A DNA stretch of 64,000 nt from an uncultured Ignavibacteriota bacterium (GCA_903884005.1 CAISDA010000033.1:186001-250000), one strand, 5' to 3'. Shown: positions 36,273-44,401, numbered from the stretch's first letter. Notes: generated by a model not told the origin, from the sequence alone. A program made the numbers and translations.

Positions 36273-39140
36273 TTATTCGAGCACACCTTTTTTAATGATC
36301 TTGATCGTTCGGATGATCGGAATCACTTTGAAGACGGCGTTTTTGGTCTCGCCGGCAGCGACACCAATTGAAATATTATTCTTCTCGATCTGATAGTACT
36401 CGGGCAGATCGTCACTTGCGATGGACAACGTATAGTCTCCCGGTTTCAAATCGGGGAACGAAAAACTTCCCCTGACGTCGGTGACCTTTCGGTAGACGTC
36501 CTTGTTGTTTCTAAGTTCGACGAAAATTCCCTCCATCCCGCCGATATGCTGCAGTTTTTTCAGTGTCGAGTCCACGTATCCGGTATTCTGATATCCAAAG
36601 AGGTCAACGATGCCCGAGATCCTGCAGGCGGGAACGGCGGTGAATGCTACCGTTCTCTCTCCGCCCTTTGGCACATTCACTGTGATTGGATTATCCTGCA
36701 GCGTGATGCGGTCCACTCCCATCGTGGATCTGTCGATGAGCAGGTAATTTTCTCCCGGGGCGATACTCGCAAAAATAAATCGTCCATCCCGGTCCGTCAT
36801 GGTCACGAGGTCGCCGGACGAAATGATGACGTTCGAAATCGGCTTGCCATTCTCGTCTTTCAATGTGCCGGAAAGGATGCCGATATTATCGATGCGTCCG
36901 AGCGGCATGGAAAGCGGGAGGGAATATTCCAGCCCTCCGCTGAACCGGTCGTTCAGCTGGTTCGGATTGGAAATGTATCGACCCCGCAGCTGGATGTGGT
37001 GTCCATTGCCGATCTCGTATTGGAGCGATGATTCAAGAGTGCCGCTGGTCATGTCGCCCGCACCGAATTGCCGCGACACGTTGCCGTAGACGCGGAAATT
37101 CACGGTCTTGAAGAAATTCAGGAACGCGGCGAATCCCCCCATCAGTTGATCCGTCCGAATCGAATCACCCGGTTGATTCTGCTGGGCATAATCGATATTG
37201 ATCGAAACATTGCTGAGGTCGTTGAGCTGTACGCTGGCCTGAACACCGTACCGCCGCTGCAAGAGATCCACCGCCCGGTGCTCTTCGTTGAGGAGTCCAT
37301 ATTCAACCGAGGTGAGAAAATTCCAGCGGCTCGCCTGCAGACCGTTGCGCAGCTGGATGCTTTTTTGTTCGCGTGTGACGGATTGTCCAGGGAACACGAT
37401 GTTGTCGCTCTGCTCCCGGAAATACAGTGAGACAAGGTTGCCGTAGCCGGTTCCGGCCTGATAGAACGTGGAGCTGCCGCCCGATACCGTCGAGTCGTTA
37501 TTTAAATTGCGATTGTCTTTGCGTCCCGAAAATTCGATACGCATGTTGTTGTCGAAGAAATGGGAAAGATTGGCGGCGAACATATCCTGGTCTTTCACAT
37601 ATCCCGTAAACCGGCTCCCGCCCGAGAGCTTTTTCAGATCGTAATACGTGTTCTGGAAATTGCCTTTGAAGTCGATCGCGTGTCCGCTGCCGATCACGCC
37701 GTGTGCACTGCTCACCCCGTACTCCACGTTCAGCTCATGACGGGCGAAAGGGAGCATCGAGACCTGCACCGACGCCGCCGTGCTTTTTTCCAGGTAATTT
37801 CTTTGCAGCACGTGTGCGCTCGCTGAAACAGCTTCCGAGATCTTTGCCGCGACCGATGCGCCGGCCTGCTCATGGCGATCGCTGGACCAACGGTCATACG
37901 AGTAGTAGGAGGCCATCGATACATTGCCGATCGCATAGGACAACTCTGCGCCAGTCGCGTACTGACCGGCCTGCAGCAGCGGCGACAGCGAGAAGACCAG
38001 ATCGCCGCCGCGGAACTTGAAATTATCGTGCTGATACGACAGGCGGTATTCGTCGCGCTGGCCGTTCGCGAATCGATTTTGTGTGTTTGGGCCGCGTGCC
38101 AGAAAAATCAACCGATGCGTTTTCTCTTCGTCGAGAAAGCCGGCTCCCGATATTTCCCCCTCCAGCGCGCTGCCGTTCTCATCCTTCAGCGCCGATACCG
38201 TCATGATAACCGGAAAATATACAAAAGGAATCTCGGCGGTTCCGTGGCGCGGAATGATGTCCGACGACGCCGATGCCGTAGCAAGCACATCGCCCGAACG
38301 GGGAGATACGATTGCCGCTTCCAACAAGTGTGTTTCTTTTTTATCCACGTCGCCTGTCTGAACCGTTACGGCCACACCGACGCGCTGCCGCGGAGCAATC
38401 CGGAGCGAGTCGCCCTCATTTGAGATCGTGTACCCTTTTGAGCTCTTCAACGAAAGAACAACCGGCAGGGAAGTATTTCCCGTATTCCGGACCGTCACCT
38501 CAAACGCGATCTGCGTTCCGCCGATTACGAACGGTTTGGTTTTTGTGATCTCAATGTCATATCCCTCCTTGGGCTTGACATTGACGATGAATGTGGCAGA
38601 ATCACAATCCGTGACCACGGCCAGGGAACGCACGATGTAGACAATGGGGTAGGTGCCGGCAGCGGCATTCTTCGGGATGCTTAAAGGGATCATGCGCAGC
38701 AGATCGGATTGTTTCTTCACGAAAAAACTCTTTGCACGGGGGAAACGGAGCCATCCTGCCGGGGCGTTGACGGTTTCCGCATACCCTGTCGTCAATGGAA
38801 ATCGGCCTGACATTTTTGCAAGAATGATCTGTGCGGTTCCGGGATCGGCCGTGATGCCGTCGGGCTGAAGGTTCCTGACGGCAAACGTCGTCTCCGCTCC
38901 GGTAAGTGAATCACCCGGCTTGTGCCCTTGTGCGGCACGCGGGGAAGAAAACGAAAGAGAGTCGCCGCTTACAATGTCCGATGAGGAATCCGACCGGCGC
39001 ATCGTGCTGTCGGCCGAAGCCGCTGCGAAACGGCGGGCATGCTGTTTATTGGCTGCCGATAGCATAGTGATCGGCGCAGCGCAGAAGATCAGTATGGCAA
39101 TGAGGTAGGCGTTTCTATATGTTGTGATGAATATCGGCAT
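36273..39140 (-). CDS. Large outer-membrane protein with usher-like architecture
   Basis: The 955-residue product has a signal sequence (residues 8-30). Next come two Ig-like domains (about 60-310; the second resembles NEW3, with FEVTVRNTGNTSLPVVLSL), and a long region of alternating aromatic strands (about 330-755) that should form a beta-barrel. Two C-terminal CarboxypepD/SdrD-B-like beta-sandwiches follow (about 760-830, SGTLKDENGKPISNVI; and 845-940, TDVRGSFSFPDLKPGDYTLS). Barrel plus terminal beta-sandwich domains, behind a chaperone-like gene and four small secreted proteins, recalls fimbrial ushers. I found no diagnostic usher motif, so this is an inference from layout and context. Alternatives are an autotransporter-like or large porin protein. 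Confidence 0.7.
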   Translation of the reverse strand: MPIFITTYRNAYLIAILIFCAAPITMLSAANKQHARRFAAASADSTMRRSDSSSDIVSGDSLSFSSPRAAQGHKPGDSLTGAETTFAVRNLQPDGITADPGTAQIILAKMSGRFPLTTGYAETVNAPAGWLRFPRAKSFFVKKQSDLLRMIPLSIPKNAAAGTYPIVYIVRSLAVVTDCDSATFIVNVKPKEGYDIEITKTKPFVIGGTQIAFEVTVRNTGNTSLPVVLSLKSSKGYTISNEGDSLRIAPRQRVGVAVTVQTGDVDKKETHLLEAAIVSPRSGDVLATASASSDIIPRHGTAEIPFVYFPVIMTVSALKDENGSALEGEISGAGFLDEEKTHRLIFLARGPNTQNRFANGQRDEYRLSYQHDNFKFRGGDLVFSLSPLLQAGQYATGAELSYAIGNVSMASYYSYDRWSSDRHEQAGASVAAKISEAVSASAHVLQRNYLEKSTAASVQVSMLPFARHELNVEYGVSSAHGVIGSGHAIDFKGNFQNTYYDLKKLSGGSRFTGYVKDQDMFAANLSHFFDNNMRIEFSGRKDNRNLNNDSTVSGGSSTFYQAGTGYGNLVSLYFREQSDNIVFPGQSVTREQKSIQLRNGLQASRWNFLTSVEYGLLNEEHRAVDLLQRRYGVQASVQLNDLSNVSINIDYAQQNQPGDSIRTDQLMGGFAAFLNFFKTVNFRVYGNVSRQFGAGDMTSGTLESSLQYEIGNGHHIQLRGRYISNPNQLNDRFSGGLEYSLPLSMPLGRIDNIGILSGTLKDENGKPISNVIISSGDLVTMTDRDGRFIFASIAPGENYLLIDRSTMGVDRITLQDNPITVNVPKGGERTVAFTAVPACRISGIVDLFGYQNTGYVDSTLKKLQHIGGMEGIFVELRNNKDVYRKVTDVRGSFSFPDLKPGDYTLSIASDDLPEYYQIEKNNISIGVAAGETKNAVFKVIPIIRTIKIIKKGVLE

Positions 39141-39149
39141 TGGGATATT

Positions 39150-39956
39150 TTATATCGCGATCTCATATTCTGCTCCGAACACGTCGTCTCCGCCCGCATC
39201 GACGACGATAAGGGCCTTATACTTGCCGGCCGTTAAGGTGGACAGATCGATGGTGTTCCGCACCGAGGTCGTCGGAAAAAGACGGAACTTAGATCCATAG
39301 AACTTACCGCAGCTCGCACCGTCGAGTGTATAGATCTCGGCATAGCAGTCGGGACGGACGAACAACGTCCCCGTATTTTTCATGTCGATGACGAGGTGCT
39401 TCCCCTTATCATCTTTGACCAGTTCCGTTTTGGCAATGTCCATATCTTTCTTCCCGGTATTAAGGATGGTGGCGGACAATTGCACGGCGTATCGCATTGA
39501 CTGGCTGATGTTCATTTCCTTGCGTTTCTTTTTGCCGGAGAGCGTCGACTCGTCGCCATCCTTGTTCAATCCTTCAATCATCAGCACGCTCCAGTACGAG
39601 CCCTCCATCTTTTTTTGCGCTGAATCCATCGGCACGGTGATCACGTACGAAACGGTGCCGGTCGATCGGGGTGCAATCGTGATGACCGACGGCGTATAGG
39701 TGATCCACGCTGCGTTGGACCGCGTATGCGCCCCGGGCGGATTGTAGTAGTTGCTTCCGTCGGCCTGAAATGTGTAGTCTGTCTGATAGATCTTTGCCTG
39801 CTGCGGTTCGTCAGTTTCATTCCTGATCTGGATCGATCCTGTGGCTGATTCTCCCGTTTGCATCACCCTGTCGTTACTGAGATCGCTCAAGACGGCGATC
39901 TGAGAAAAGGAAATTTGTATGCCGAGAAGCAGCGCGAAGAACATTGTCTTTTTCAT
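39150..39956 (-). CDS. Periplasmic pilus-chaperone-like Ig-fold protein
   Basis: The 268-residue protein has a signal peptide (MKKTMFFALLLGIQISFSQ) and two beta-sandwich domains. Domain 1 (about 25-130) has SNDRVMQTGESATGSIQIRN and SNAAWITYTPSVITIAPRST followed by a VITVP strand; this 'W-x-x-x-xP-x-x-I-x-I-xP' layout is the conserved core of PapD-type chaperones. Domain 2 (about 165-265) is a second Ig-like unit ending in YEIAI. Such chaperones donate a strand to pilin-like subunits and deliver them to an usher, which would be the next gene, 9 bases on. The ATG at 39956 is the start just before the signal peptide; a longer frame to 40103 is antisense-like. Confidence 0.75.
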   Translation of the reverse strand: MKKTMFFALLLGIQISFSQIAVLSDLSNDRVMQTGESATGSIQIRNETDEPQQAKIYQTDYTFQADGSNYYNPPGAHTRSNAAWITYTPSVITIAPRSTGTVSYVITVPMDSAQKKMEGSYWSVLMIEGLNKDGDESTLSGKKKRKEMNISQSMRYAVQLSATILNTGKKDMDIAKTELVKDDKGKHLVIDMKNTGTLFVRPDCYAEIYTLDGASCGKFYGSKFRLFPTTSVRNTIDLSTLTAGKYKALIVVDAGGDDVFGAEYEIAI

Positions 39957-39960
39957 AATT

Positions 39961-40422
39961 TTACTGAGCCGTTTGTGTATAAGTGATTGTGAACGTATCG
40001 TTCCCCAATTCTGTTGAATTTCCCTGCGCGAACGTCGATGCTGCCTTGTATGCCAATGTCGCCGTGTGGTACGTGGAGCCATTTCCCGATGTACCACTAA
40101 CACTCACGATCAGGTCAGCGGCAGCCATTCCATTGACCAGGTTGATAATACCGGCGGACGAACCTAAATTTGGTGAGGTGGCTTGAACAGAGAGTGTGAA
40201 TTTCTGATTCGGGCAGCTTGTCTGTACTGAGATCTTTGAAAGCACCGTCATCCGTTTGTATGAAAAAGTGGTAACCGAATTCGACACGACGGTCATGCCG
40301 CCGGCGATCGTTCCCGTGGTGACACTCAGCGCGAGTGTGCTTTGGGATACCTTGATCGCCTGCGCATGGGTCAATGATGCACCGATAAGAAGACAAGAAA
40401 ATATGGTCAGCAGAGTCTTCAT
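39961..40422 (-). CDS. Small secreted beta-rich protein, subunit-like (4th)
   Basis: The 153-residue product has a signal peptide (LLTIFSCLLIGASLTHA) and a mature part of about 133 residues rich in Ser, Thr, Ala and Val, with alternating strands (AIKVSQSTLALSVTTGTIAG at the start, LTFTITYTQTAQ-like end). It contains a single mature Cys (TSCPNQKF). Its start overlaps the stop of the preceding subunit gene by ATGA. It shares with its three neighbours a V-S-Q-type first strand and an I-T-Y-T last strand. This suggests paralogous Ig-like subunits of a surface structure, possibly a tip or adaptor subunit because it is the last one before the chaperone gene. Confidence 0.7.
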   Translation of the reverse strand: MKTLLTIFSCLLIGASLTHAQAIKVSQSTLALSVTTGTIAGGMTVVSNSVTTFSYKRMTVLSKISVQTSCPNQKFTLSVQATSPNLGSSAGIINLVNGMAAADLIVSVSGTSGNGSTYHTATLAYKAASTFAQGNSTELGNDTFTITYTQTAQ

Positions 40423-40913
40423 TGATTTTTCATTTCAAAAATAATGTTGGGGGTGTCAGTGACCACCCCTTTGTCGGCGGTGATCTGTATCGTATACGAA
40501 ATCGTTGCCGATCCCTGCGATCTTCCGACCGTTAACAGGATGTCTTGCGCTGTCGTCGTCGCCAAAATTTGGGGAGTGGCGACTCCGGCGGTCGGATTGA
40601 GGACCTGGAGGTACACCTGAAACTTCGATGCCGCACTCAGGCGCGCGGTGATCTTCTGCGTTCCCCTGTTCGTGCCCCATTGAAGCGTCGTCGTCTGATT
40701 GGCGACCGACAGAGTGGCGACACCGGCGGATGTGCCGGCACCGGTGATCGTCGCGCTCACGGCACCCGACGTCTGCAGCAAGGCGATCTGACTGACTTGA
40801 AGCGTCACCGTCTGTGCTGCCGTCTGGGAATAACCGCTCTGAAACACGAACAGGAGGGCCGGAAGAATGACCATCGCGACGCGTGACGACCGATATGTTA
40901 GGTTTGCTGCCAT
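40419..40913 (-). CDS. Small secreted beta-rich protein, subunit-like (3rd)
   Basis: The 164-residue product has a signal peptide with a basic start and hydrophobic core (RSSRVAMVILPALLFVFQSG, then YSQ). The mature region begins TVTLQVSQIALLQTSGAVSA and ends SYTIQITADKGVVTDTPNII with a short MKNQ tail. It has no Cys. The strand pattern and size match the neighbouring genes, supporting a pilin- or fibre-subunit role. The ATG at 40913 follows the previous stop by 2 bases; a TTG at 40919 is the alternative. Confidence 0.7.
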   Translation of the reverse strand: MAANLTYRSSRVAMVILPALLFVFQSGYSQTAAQTVTLQVSQIALLQTSGAVSATITGAGTSAGVATLSVANQTTTLQWGTNRGTQKITARLSAASKFQVYLQVLNPTAGVATPQILATTTAQDILLTVGRSQGSATISYTIQITADKGVVTDTPNIIFEMKNQ

Positions 40914-40915
40914 AA

Positions 40916-41386
40916 TCAACTGTTCGTAAATGTGTACACGATCTTTGAAATATCTTCTTCCGACGAAGCGCGTTCGGCGGCGGGATCTATGCAGATTTCA
41001 AGATCGATGCTGCCCGATTTTCCGATCGTCGTCAGTGTGGCACCGGCTGCCTTCGTGTTCCGCAGTGCGACACCCTCTACATTTTTCGTCGACGAGCCGC
41101 CGAGTATCACGACCATCGTATTGCCCGTTGCTTCGAGGGAAATCTTTTTTTCGTCGGAGGTTGAAACCCAATTTAACGATGTCGCTGCCAAGGGCACCGC
41201 TCCCGCCAATTTGCCTTTTGGCGATCCGCTTTTGCCCCGATCCGGTAAATGGTCCAACGGCAAGTGGGATAATCCGGCTTTATTGATATTGAACACGTTT
41301 AATATGAGCGATTGCACGGCAACATTGTTTTGTGCTGCAACCGTCATCGTCGCAAAAATCGTCATGAGTAAGAGTGCTTTTGCCAT
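40916..41386 (-). CDS. Small secreted beta-rich protein, subunit-like (2nd)
   Basis: The 156-residue product has a signal peptide (MAKALLLMTIFATMTVAAQ). The mature sequence starts NVAVQSLILNVFNINK, has a basic Pro/Gly loop (DHLPDRGKSGSPKGK), and ends with acidic sequence and a final strand (SEEDISKIVYTFTNS). The terminal strand and a C-terminal aromatic pattern are shared with the other subunits. The ATG at 41386 was chosen because the signal peptide begins there; a TTG at 41434 would put 16 residues in front of it. It is separated from the first subunit gene by a hairpin. Confidence 0.7.
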   Translation of the reverse strand: MAKALLLMTIFATMTVAAQNNVAVQSLILNVFNINKAGLSHLPLDHLPDRGKSGSPKGKLAGAVPLAATSLNWVSTSDEKKISLEATGNTMVVILGGSSTKNVEGVALRNTKAAGATLTTIGKSGSIDLEICIDPAAERASSEEDISKIVYTFTNS

Positions 41387-41394
41387 AACTATCT

Positions 41395-41427
41395 GAGGCA
41401 GGCGCCCCGTGAAGGACACGCTGCCTC
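41395..41427 (-). promoter_or_regulatory. Intercistronic hairpin between subunit genes 1 and 2
   Basis: On the minus strand GAGGCAG pairs with CTGCCTC (7 bp), with an inner 4-bp CGTG/CACG helix and an AAGGA-complement loop. No T run follows, so it is not a standard terminator. It could stabilise or process the mRNA so that the first subunit is made in excess, as happens in many pilus operons. Confidence 0.5.
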
Positions 41428-41446
41428 TCCTCAAAGAAAAATGAAA

Positions 41447-41941
41447 TTAGTTTGCTGTCAACGTCATTGTTACTGTGCGGGCCGTGCTTGCCAACGCACC
41501 CGATGAAGCAAGGGCATCAAAGGTGTAGGTAATCACCTGGCTTGCATCGGCACCCGGACCGATAGCGGTAACGACGTTCTGCGCTGTGGCTCCCGAGATA
41601 TCAACATCACCGGAGCTTGTTCCCTTGGTGCTGGCAAGTTTCACTTTCAGGACATAACCCGTCGTGAGCGCGGTGTTGAGCTGCGCAGAGATCTTGGCAT
41701 TCGCTGCATTGTTGTGCGTGATGCTGTAGCTGGTTGAAGCGTCCGACACAACGGACAAAGCGTTCGTGCCGGCGGTACCGTCAGAGATTGTCAGGGCGGG
41801 AACGGTTCCCGTTGCCGCGAGCTTGTACACTTGCAGAACCGTCAGATTCAAACCCTGAGTGGCAGTGGCATTTGTCTGTTGTGCAAACGACATTGCAGAG
41901 ACCAGTGTCAAGGAAACTGCGATAAGGAGTAATTTTTTCAT
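41447..41941 (-). CDS. Small secreted beta-rich protein, putative major fibre subunit (1st)
   Basis: The 164-residue product has a signal peptide (MKKLLLIAVSLTLVSAMSFA, then Q) and a mature part of about 143 residues dominated by Ala, Thr, Ser, Val and Gly, with no Cys and few aromatics. Strands run from LNLTVLQVYKLAATG to ITYTFDALASSG and VTMTLTAN. It is the promoter-proximal gene with a good GAGG site, and is followed by a hairpin, which together suggest the most abundant product of the operon. The fold resembles DUF4402/coat-protein-U type subunits in size and composition, but I could not confirm a family. Confidence 0.72.
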   Translation of the reverse strand: MKKLLLIAVSLTLVSAMSFAQQTNATATQGLNLTVLQVYKLAATGTVPALTISDGTAGTNALSVVSDASTSYSITHNNAANAKISAQLNTALTTGYVLKVKLASTKGTSSGDVDISGATAQNVVTAIGPGADASQVITYTFDALASSGALASTARTVTMTLTAN

Positions 41942-42003
41942 TGTAAACCTCTATTATGATGGTGAGAGTGATTAGTTGTTTGTAGTGCGTTGCACTCTTA
42001 TAC

Positions 42004-42019
42004 TTCAATCACCGTGCCA
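42004..42019 (-). promoter_or_regulatory. Sigma-54-like promoter of the subunit operon
   Basis: The minus strand reads TGGCACGGTGATTGAA. The -24 element is perfect (TGGCACG) and the spacing is right, but the -12 element is TTGAA where TTGCA is expected, a mismatch at a conserved base. It lies 63 bases before the first subunit ATG, giving a leader of about 50 bases. A sigma-54 activator gene lies at the far end of the same gene cluster. Confidence 0.4.
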
Positions 42020-42088
42020 AAAAATTGCAATGAAAAACAGCCGAAAAACGGAGGTTTTGTTGTATGCACTGGCTCAAAATAAGATTGC

Positions 42089-42105
42089 TGTCCCAAATTG
42101 AGACA
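42089..42105. promoter_or_regulatory. Seventeen-base dyad, candidate activator-binding site
   Basis: TGTCCCAAATTGAGACA is an inverted repeat with 7 of 8 pairs matched around a central A. It lies about 95-115 bases upstream of the predicted transcription start, the usual place for enhancer-binding-protein sites. A dimeric Fis-type domain such as that of the regulator at 33354-34748 would fit such a dyad. Confidence 0.4.
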
Positions 42106-42239
42106 GAAATGCGAAGCAGAACGAAATACAATCGACGCCGAGCATGGAATAATTCGAACTGATATCTGAAAGGAAACAGCGGAAAGATTCGGTGGATTTT
42201 GTTAAGGTTATGCCGGGAGTCTATATTACGTGGTGCCTA

Positions 42240-42280
42240 CACCCACACTCCGGAATATACATGCATTCCGGAGCAGGGCG
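42240..42280 (-). terminator. Long hairpin after the DUF6599 gene
   Basis: CTCCGGAAT (42248-42256) and ATTCCGGAG (42265-42273) form a perfect 9-bp stem with an 8-base loop. It is extended across a small internal loop by CACCC with GGGCG (one wobble pair). It lies 29 bases after the DUF6599 stop. No T tract follows on the minus strand, so it may be a 3'-end stabiliser or a factor-dependent end rather than an intrinsic terminator. Confidence 0.45.
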
Positions 42281-42308
42281 TGTCTGGCATCGTTGGTTTC
42301 GGAAATGT

Positions 42309-43190
42309 TCAGGGTGGGGAAAGATTTTTTTTCAGGTCGGCCAGAAATTCATTATTGACTGCTTCATCCGTGCAATTCACCGTGCCATAAATATAATTCC
42401 CCAGCTGTGCGATGGACACCGGCCCGTTGTTCGGATCCTGAATGTCGTACCGGTCACCGCCGAGCGCCGCACGACGATCGTTGGGCACCTTTGTGAAGTA
42501 TGCATGAACGATCGTATCGGCGTCCGCCCTCGATGTTTTTTTGATAATGAACGCCTTGAAGGGATGGCTTCCCTGGTACGAGGCGGTATACACCGATCGC
42601 AAAAATCCGTATCCTAAAAAATTCTGCGCAATAAATTGTTCACCATTGATCTGCTTCCCTTTCAATGGAAAGAGACGCAGCATGCGTGGAAGAGAATCGC
42701 TCCGGTTTAACTGCTTTTCAATTTCCTTCGCGATCGTCAGCAGATCGTCGGCACTCGCACGATCGGACTGATACGATGAAAGCCGTACATAAAACTCTCC
42801 TTCAACAAAATTCAGGACAGACGTTCGCCGGTATCCCTGCGATCCGATCGAAATAAAATTATTTTCCGGGCTCCTCTCCGCCGCATAGATGCCGAATGCA
42901 TTCTCGGCGTCCCTGTGCCGGTACAGTTCAGCCTTCACCTCGCGATGCGTTCCGGTCGTGTATCGCGCGATATGCAGATCGTCGAAAACATATTCAAGGT
43001 AAAGATCGGCCGCGCCGTCTATGATGTCCCACAGATCGTTCGCATCATACACGCGGCTTTCCATGGACACATTCCAGCCGGGTACGCGGGGAAAAAGAGA
43101 GTCCTGGGCGAAGGCATTCGCCGCCGCCGCAACGACGAAGCACGCAATGATCACGCAACGTTTCAGCATCGACGTGCGGGCTCCCATCAT
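42309..43190 (-). CDS. DUF6599 secreted protein
   Basis: The 293-residue product has a signal peptide (LKRCVIIACFVVAAAANAFA). It contains the DUF6599 hallmark LWDIIDGAADLYLEYVF at about residue 45 and a C-terminal block (VPNDRRAALGGDRYDIQDP). This family is found in Bacteroidota and Acidobacteriota, often beside oxidoreductases, and has no known activity. Its ATG overlaps the aldo/keto reductase stop (ATGA), so the two proteins are made together and may act together in the periplasm. Confidence 0.82.
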   Translation of the reverse strand: MMGARTSMLKRCVIIACFVVAAAANAFAQDSLFPRVPGWNVSMESRVYDANDLWDIIDGAADLYLEYVFDDLHIARYTTGTHREVKAELYRHRDAENAFGIYAAERSPENNFISIGSQGYRRTSVLNFVEGEFYVRLSSYQSDRASADDLLTIAKEIEKQLNRSDSLPRMLRLFPLKGKQINGEQFIAQNFLGYGFLRSVYTASYQGSHPFKAFIIKKTSRADADTIVHAYFTKVPNDRRAALGGDRYDIQDPNNGPVSIAQLGNYIYGTVNCTDEAVNNEFLADLKKNLSPP

Positions 43191-44401
43191 GATAAAAATT
43201 CCGCGGGGATCTGCGCCACTCTCATCACGTCCGATATCCTCTCCGAGACGGAAAAATTTTTGGCGCACGTCGCCGTGCACACGGCACACCCGGCACACGG
43301 ATGTTCTTCCAGCGCGAGACTCGTCAATAACGCATGAGCCTGATGTGTATCGCGGTACCCATACGTATACATGTATGCCCTCATCAGATCGGGGATCGGC
43401 AGCGCTTTGGAACAATTGGGAACGCATTGCCGGCATCCCTGGCAATACAGGCCGCCCTCAAGAGTATCGAGAAGCGCCAGATCGGATTGTTCTTCCTTGG
43501 TCAACACAAGGTCACGGTTCACGCTGGCGTTCATGGCAAGATGATCGAAATTCGTAATGCCGGGAATGGAGGTGGTGATATTCTCATCGCTTAACACAAA
43601 TTTAAGCGCCGCTTTGCAGTTGATGGGTTTTGTCCGCTCCTTGTCGTGGAAGCCGCCGGCCATTGTTTTCATCGCGATGATGCCCAACCCGGCCTTTGCG
43701 GCCGCCGCAATGGCTTTCCGCACTTCCGCCACATGCCCCTGCTTAAAATTGATCGAGGTCAGGACCACTTCATATACGCCGCTGTCGATCGCCGCCTGGA
43801 TCACTTCGGGCTCATTCCTGTGCGTTGAGACACCGACGTGTCTCGCCTTCCCTGCTTTCTTCGCGGCAGTGACAGCCTCGAGCATTTCCGGATACAACAC
43901 GCCGCTTCGTGCAGAGTTGTCGTGGACGTAGAGGATATCGACATACTCCATTTTAAGGCGTTGCAGACTGATATCCAATGTTTCGAGAAACGCTTTTTTC
44001 GTCGACCCCGGGCCGAGCTCTCCGTTTTTGCCGACGTCGGCGGGTTTTACTTTGGTCGAGATCACGAACGAGTCGCGCCGCTGGTCCTTAAATATATTTC
44101 CCAGCATTTCTTCATTTTTACCATTCTGATATCCATGTGCGGTATCGAAATGGACCAGCCCTTCGGTGATCGCCGCTTTGATGAGAGCCGGGCTGTCGGC
44201 GCGCATGACGCCGAAGCTGACAACCGGCAATTCAATGCCGGTCTTTCCCAATGTGCGTTTGATGATTGGCCGTTCGTCTTTTTCGGGATCCGGACGCGGG
44301 TCCTTTTCCCCTGCGACCAGCGAAGACGCCATCAATGCGCCGGCGCCGCCGATGAGTGAATGTTTAATGAATTTTCTGCGGTCGAATTCATTTGATGCCA
44401 T
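43187..44401 (-). CDS. Tat-exported aldo/keto reductase with two [4Fe-4S] motifs
   Basis: The 404-residue enzyme begins with a twin-arginine signal (DRRKFIKHSLIGGAGALMAS). The AKR barrel spans about 45-315 with the catalytic tetrad Asp86 and Tyr91 (FDTAHGY), Lys117 (STKVKP) and His160 (YVHDNS). The C-terminal 85 residues hold two CxxCxxCxxxC motifs (CQGCRQCVPNC and CAGCAVCTATC), enough for two [4Fe-4S] clusters. Tat export means the protein folds and gains its clusters in the cytoplasm before reaching the periplasm, where free NADPH is absent. The iron-sulfur domain may therefore supply electrons. The substrate is unknown. Confidence 0.92.
   Translation of the reverse strand: MASNEFDRRKFIKHSLIGGAGALMASSLVAGEKDPRPDPEKDERPIIKRTLGKTGIELPVVSFGVMRADSPALIKAAITEGLVHFDTAHGYQNGKNEEMLGNIFKDQRRDSFVISTKVKPADVGKNGELGPGSTKKAFLETLDISLQRLKMEYVDILYVHDNSARSGVLYPEMLEAVTAAKKAGKARHVGVSTHRNEPEVIQAAIDSGVYEVVLTSINFKQGHVAEVRKAIAAAAKAGLGIIAMKTMAGGFHDKERTKPINCKAALKFVLSDENITTSIPGITNFDHLAMNASVNRDLVLTKEEQSDLALLDTLEGGLYCQGCRQCVPNCSKALPIPDLMRAYMYTYGYRDTHQAHALLTSLALEEHPCAGCAVCTATCAKNFSVSERISDVMRVAQIPAEFLS

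Larger units (their letters stand above)
41942..42308. other. Regulatory region upstream of the subunit operon
   Basis: The 367 bases lie between the first subunit gene and the end of the DUF6599 gene. They contain a sigma-54-like promoter (42004-42019), a 17-bp dyad (42089-42105) and a long hairpin (42240-42280). Together these read as a terminator-like element for the upstream operon followed by an activator site and a promoter. No small gene was supported. Confidence 0.55.
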
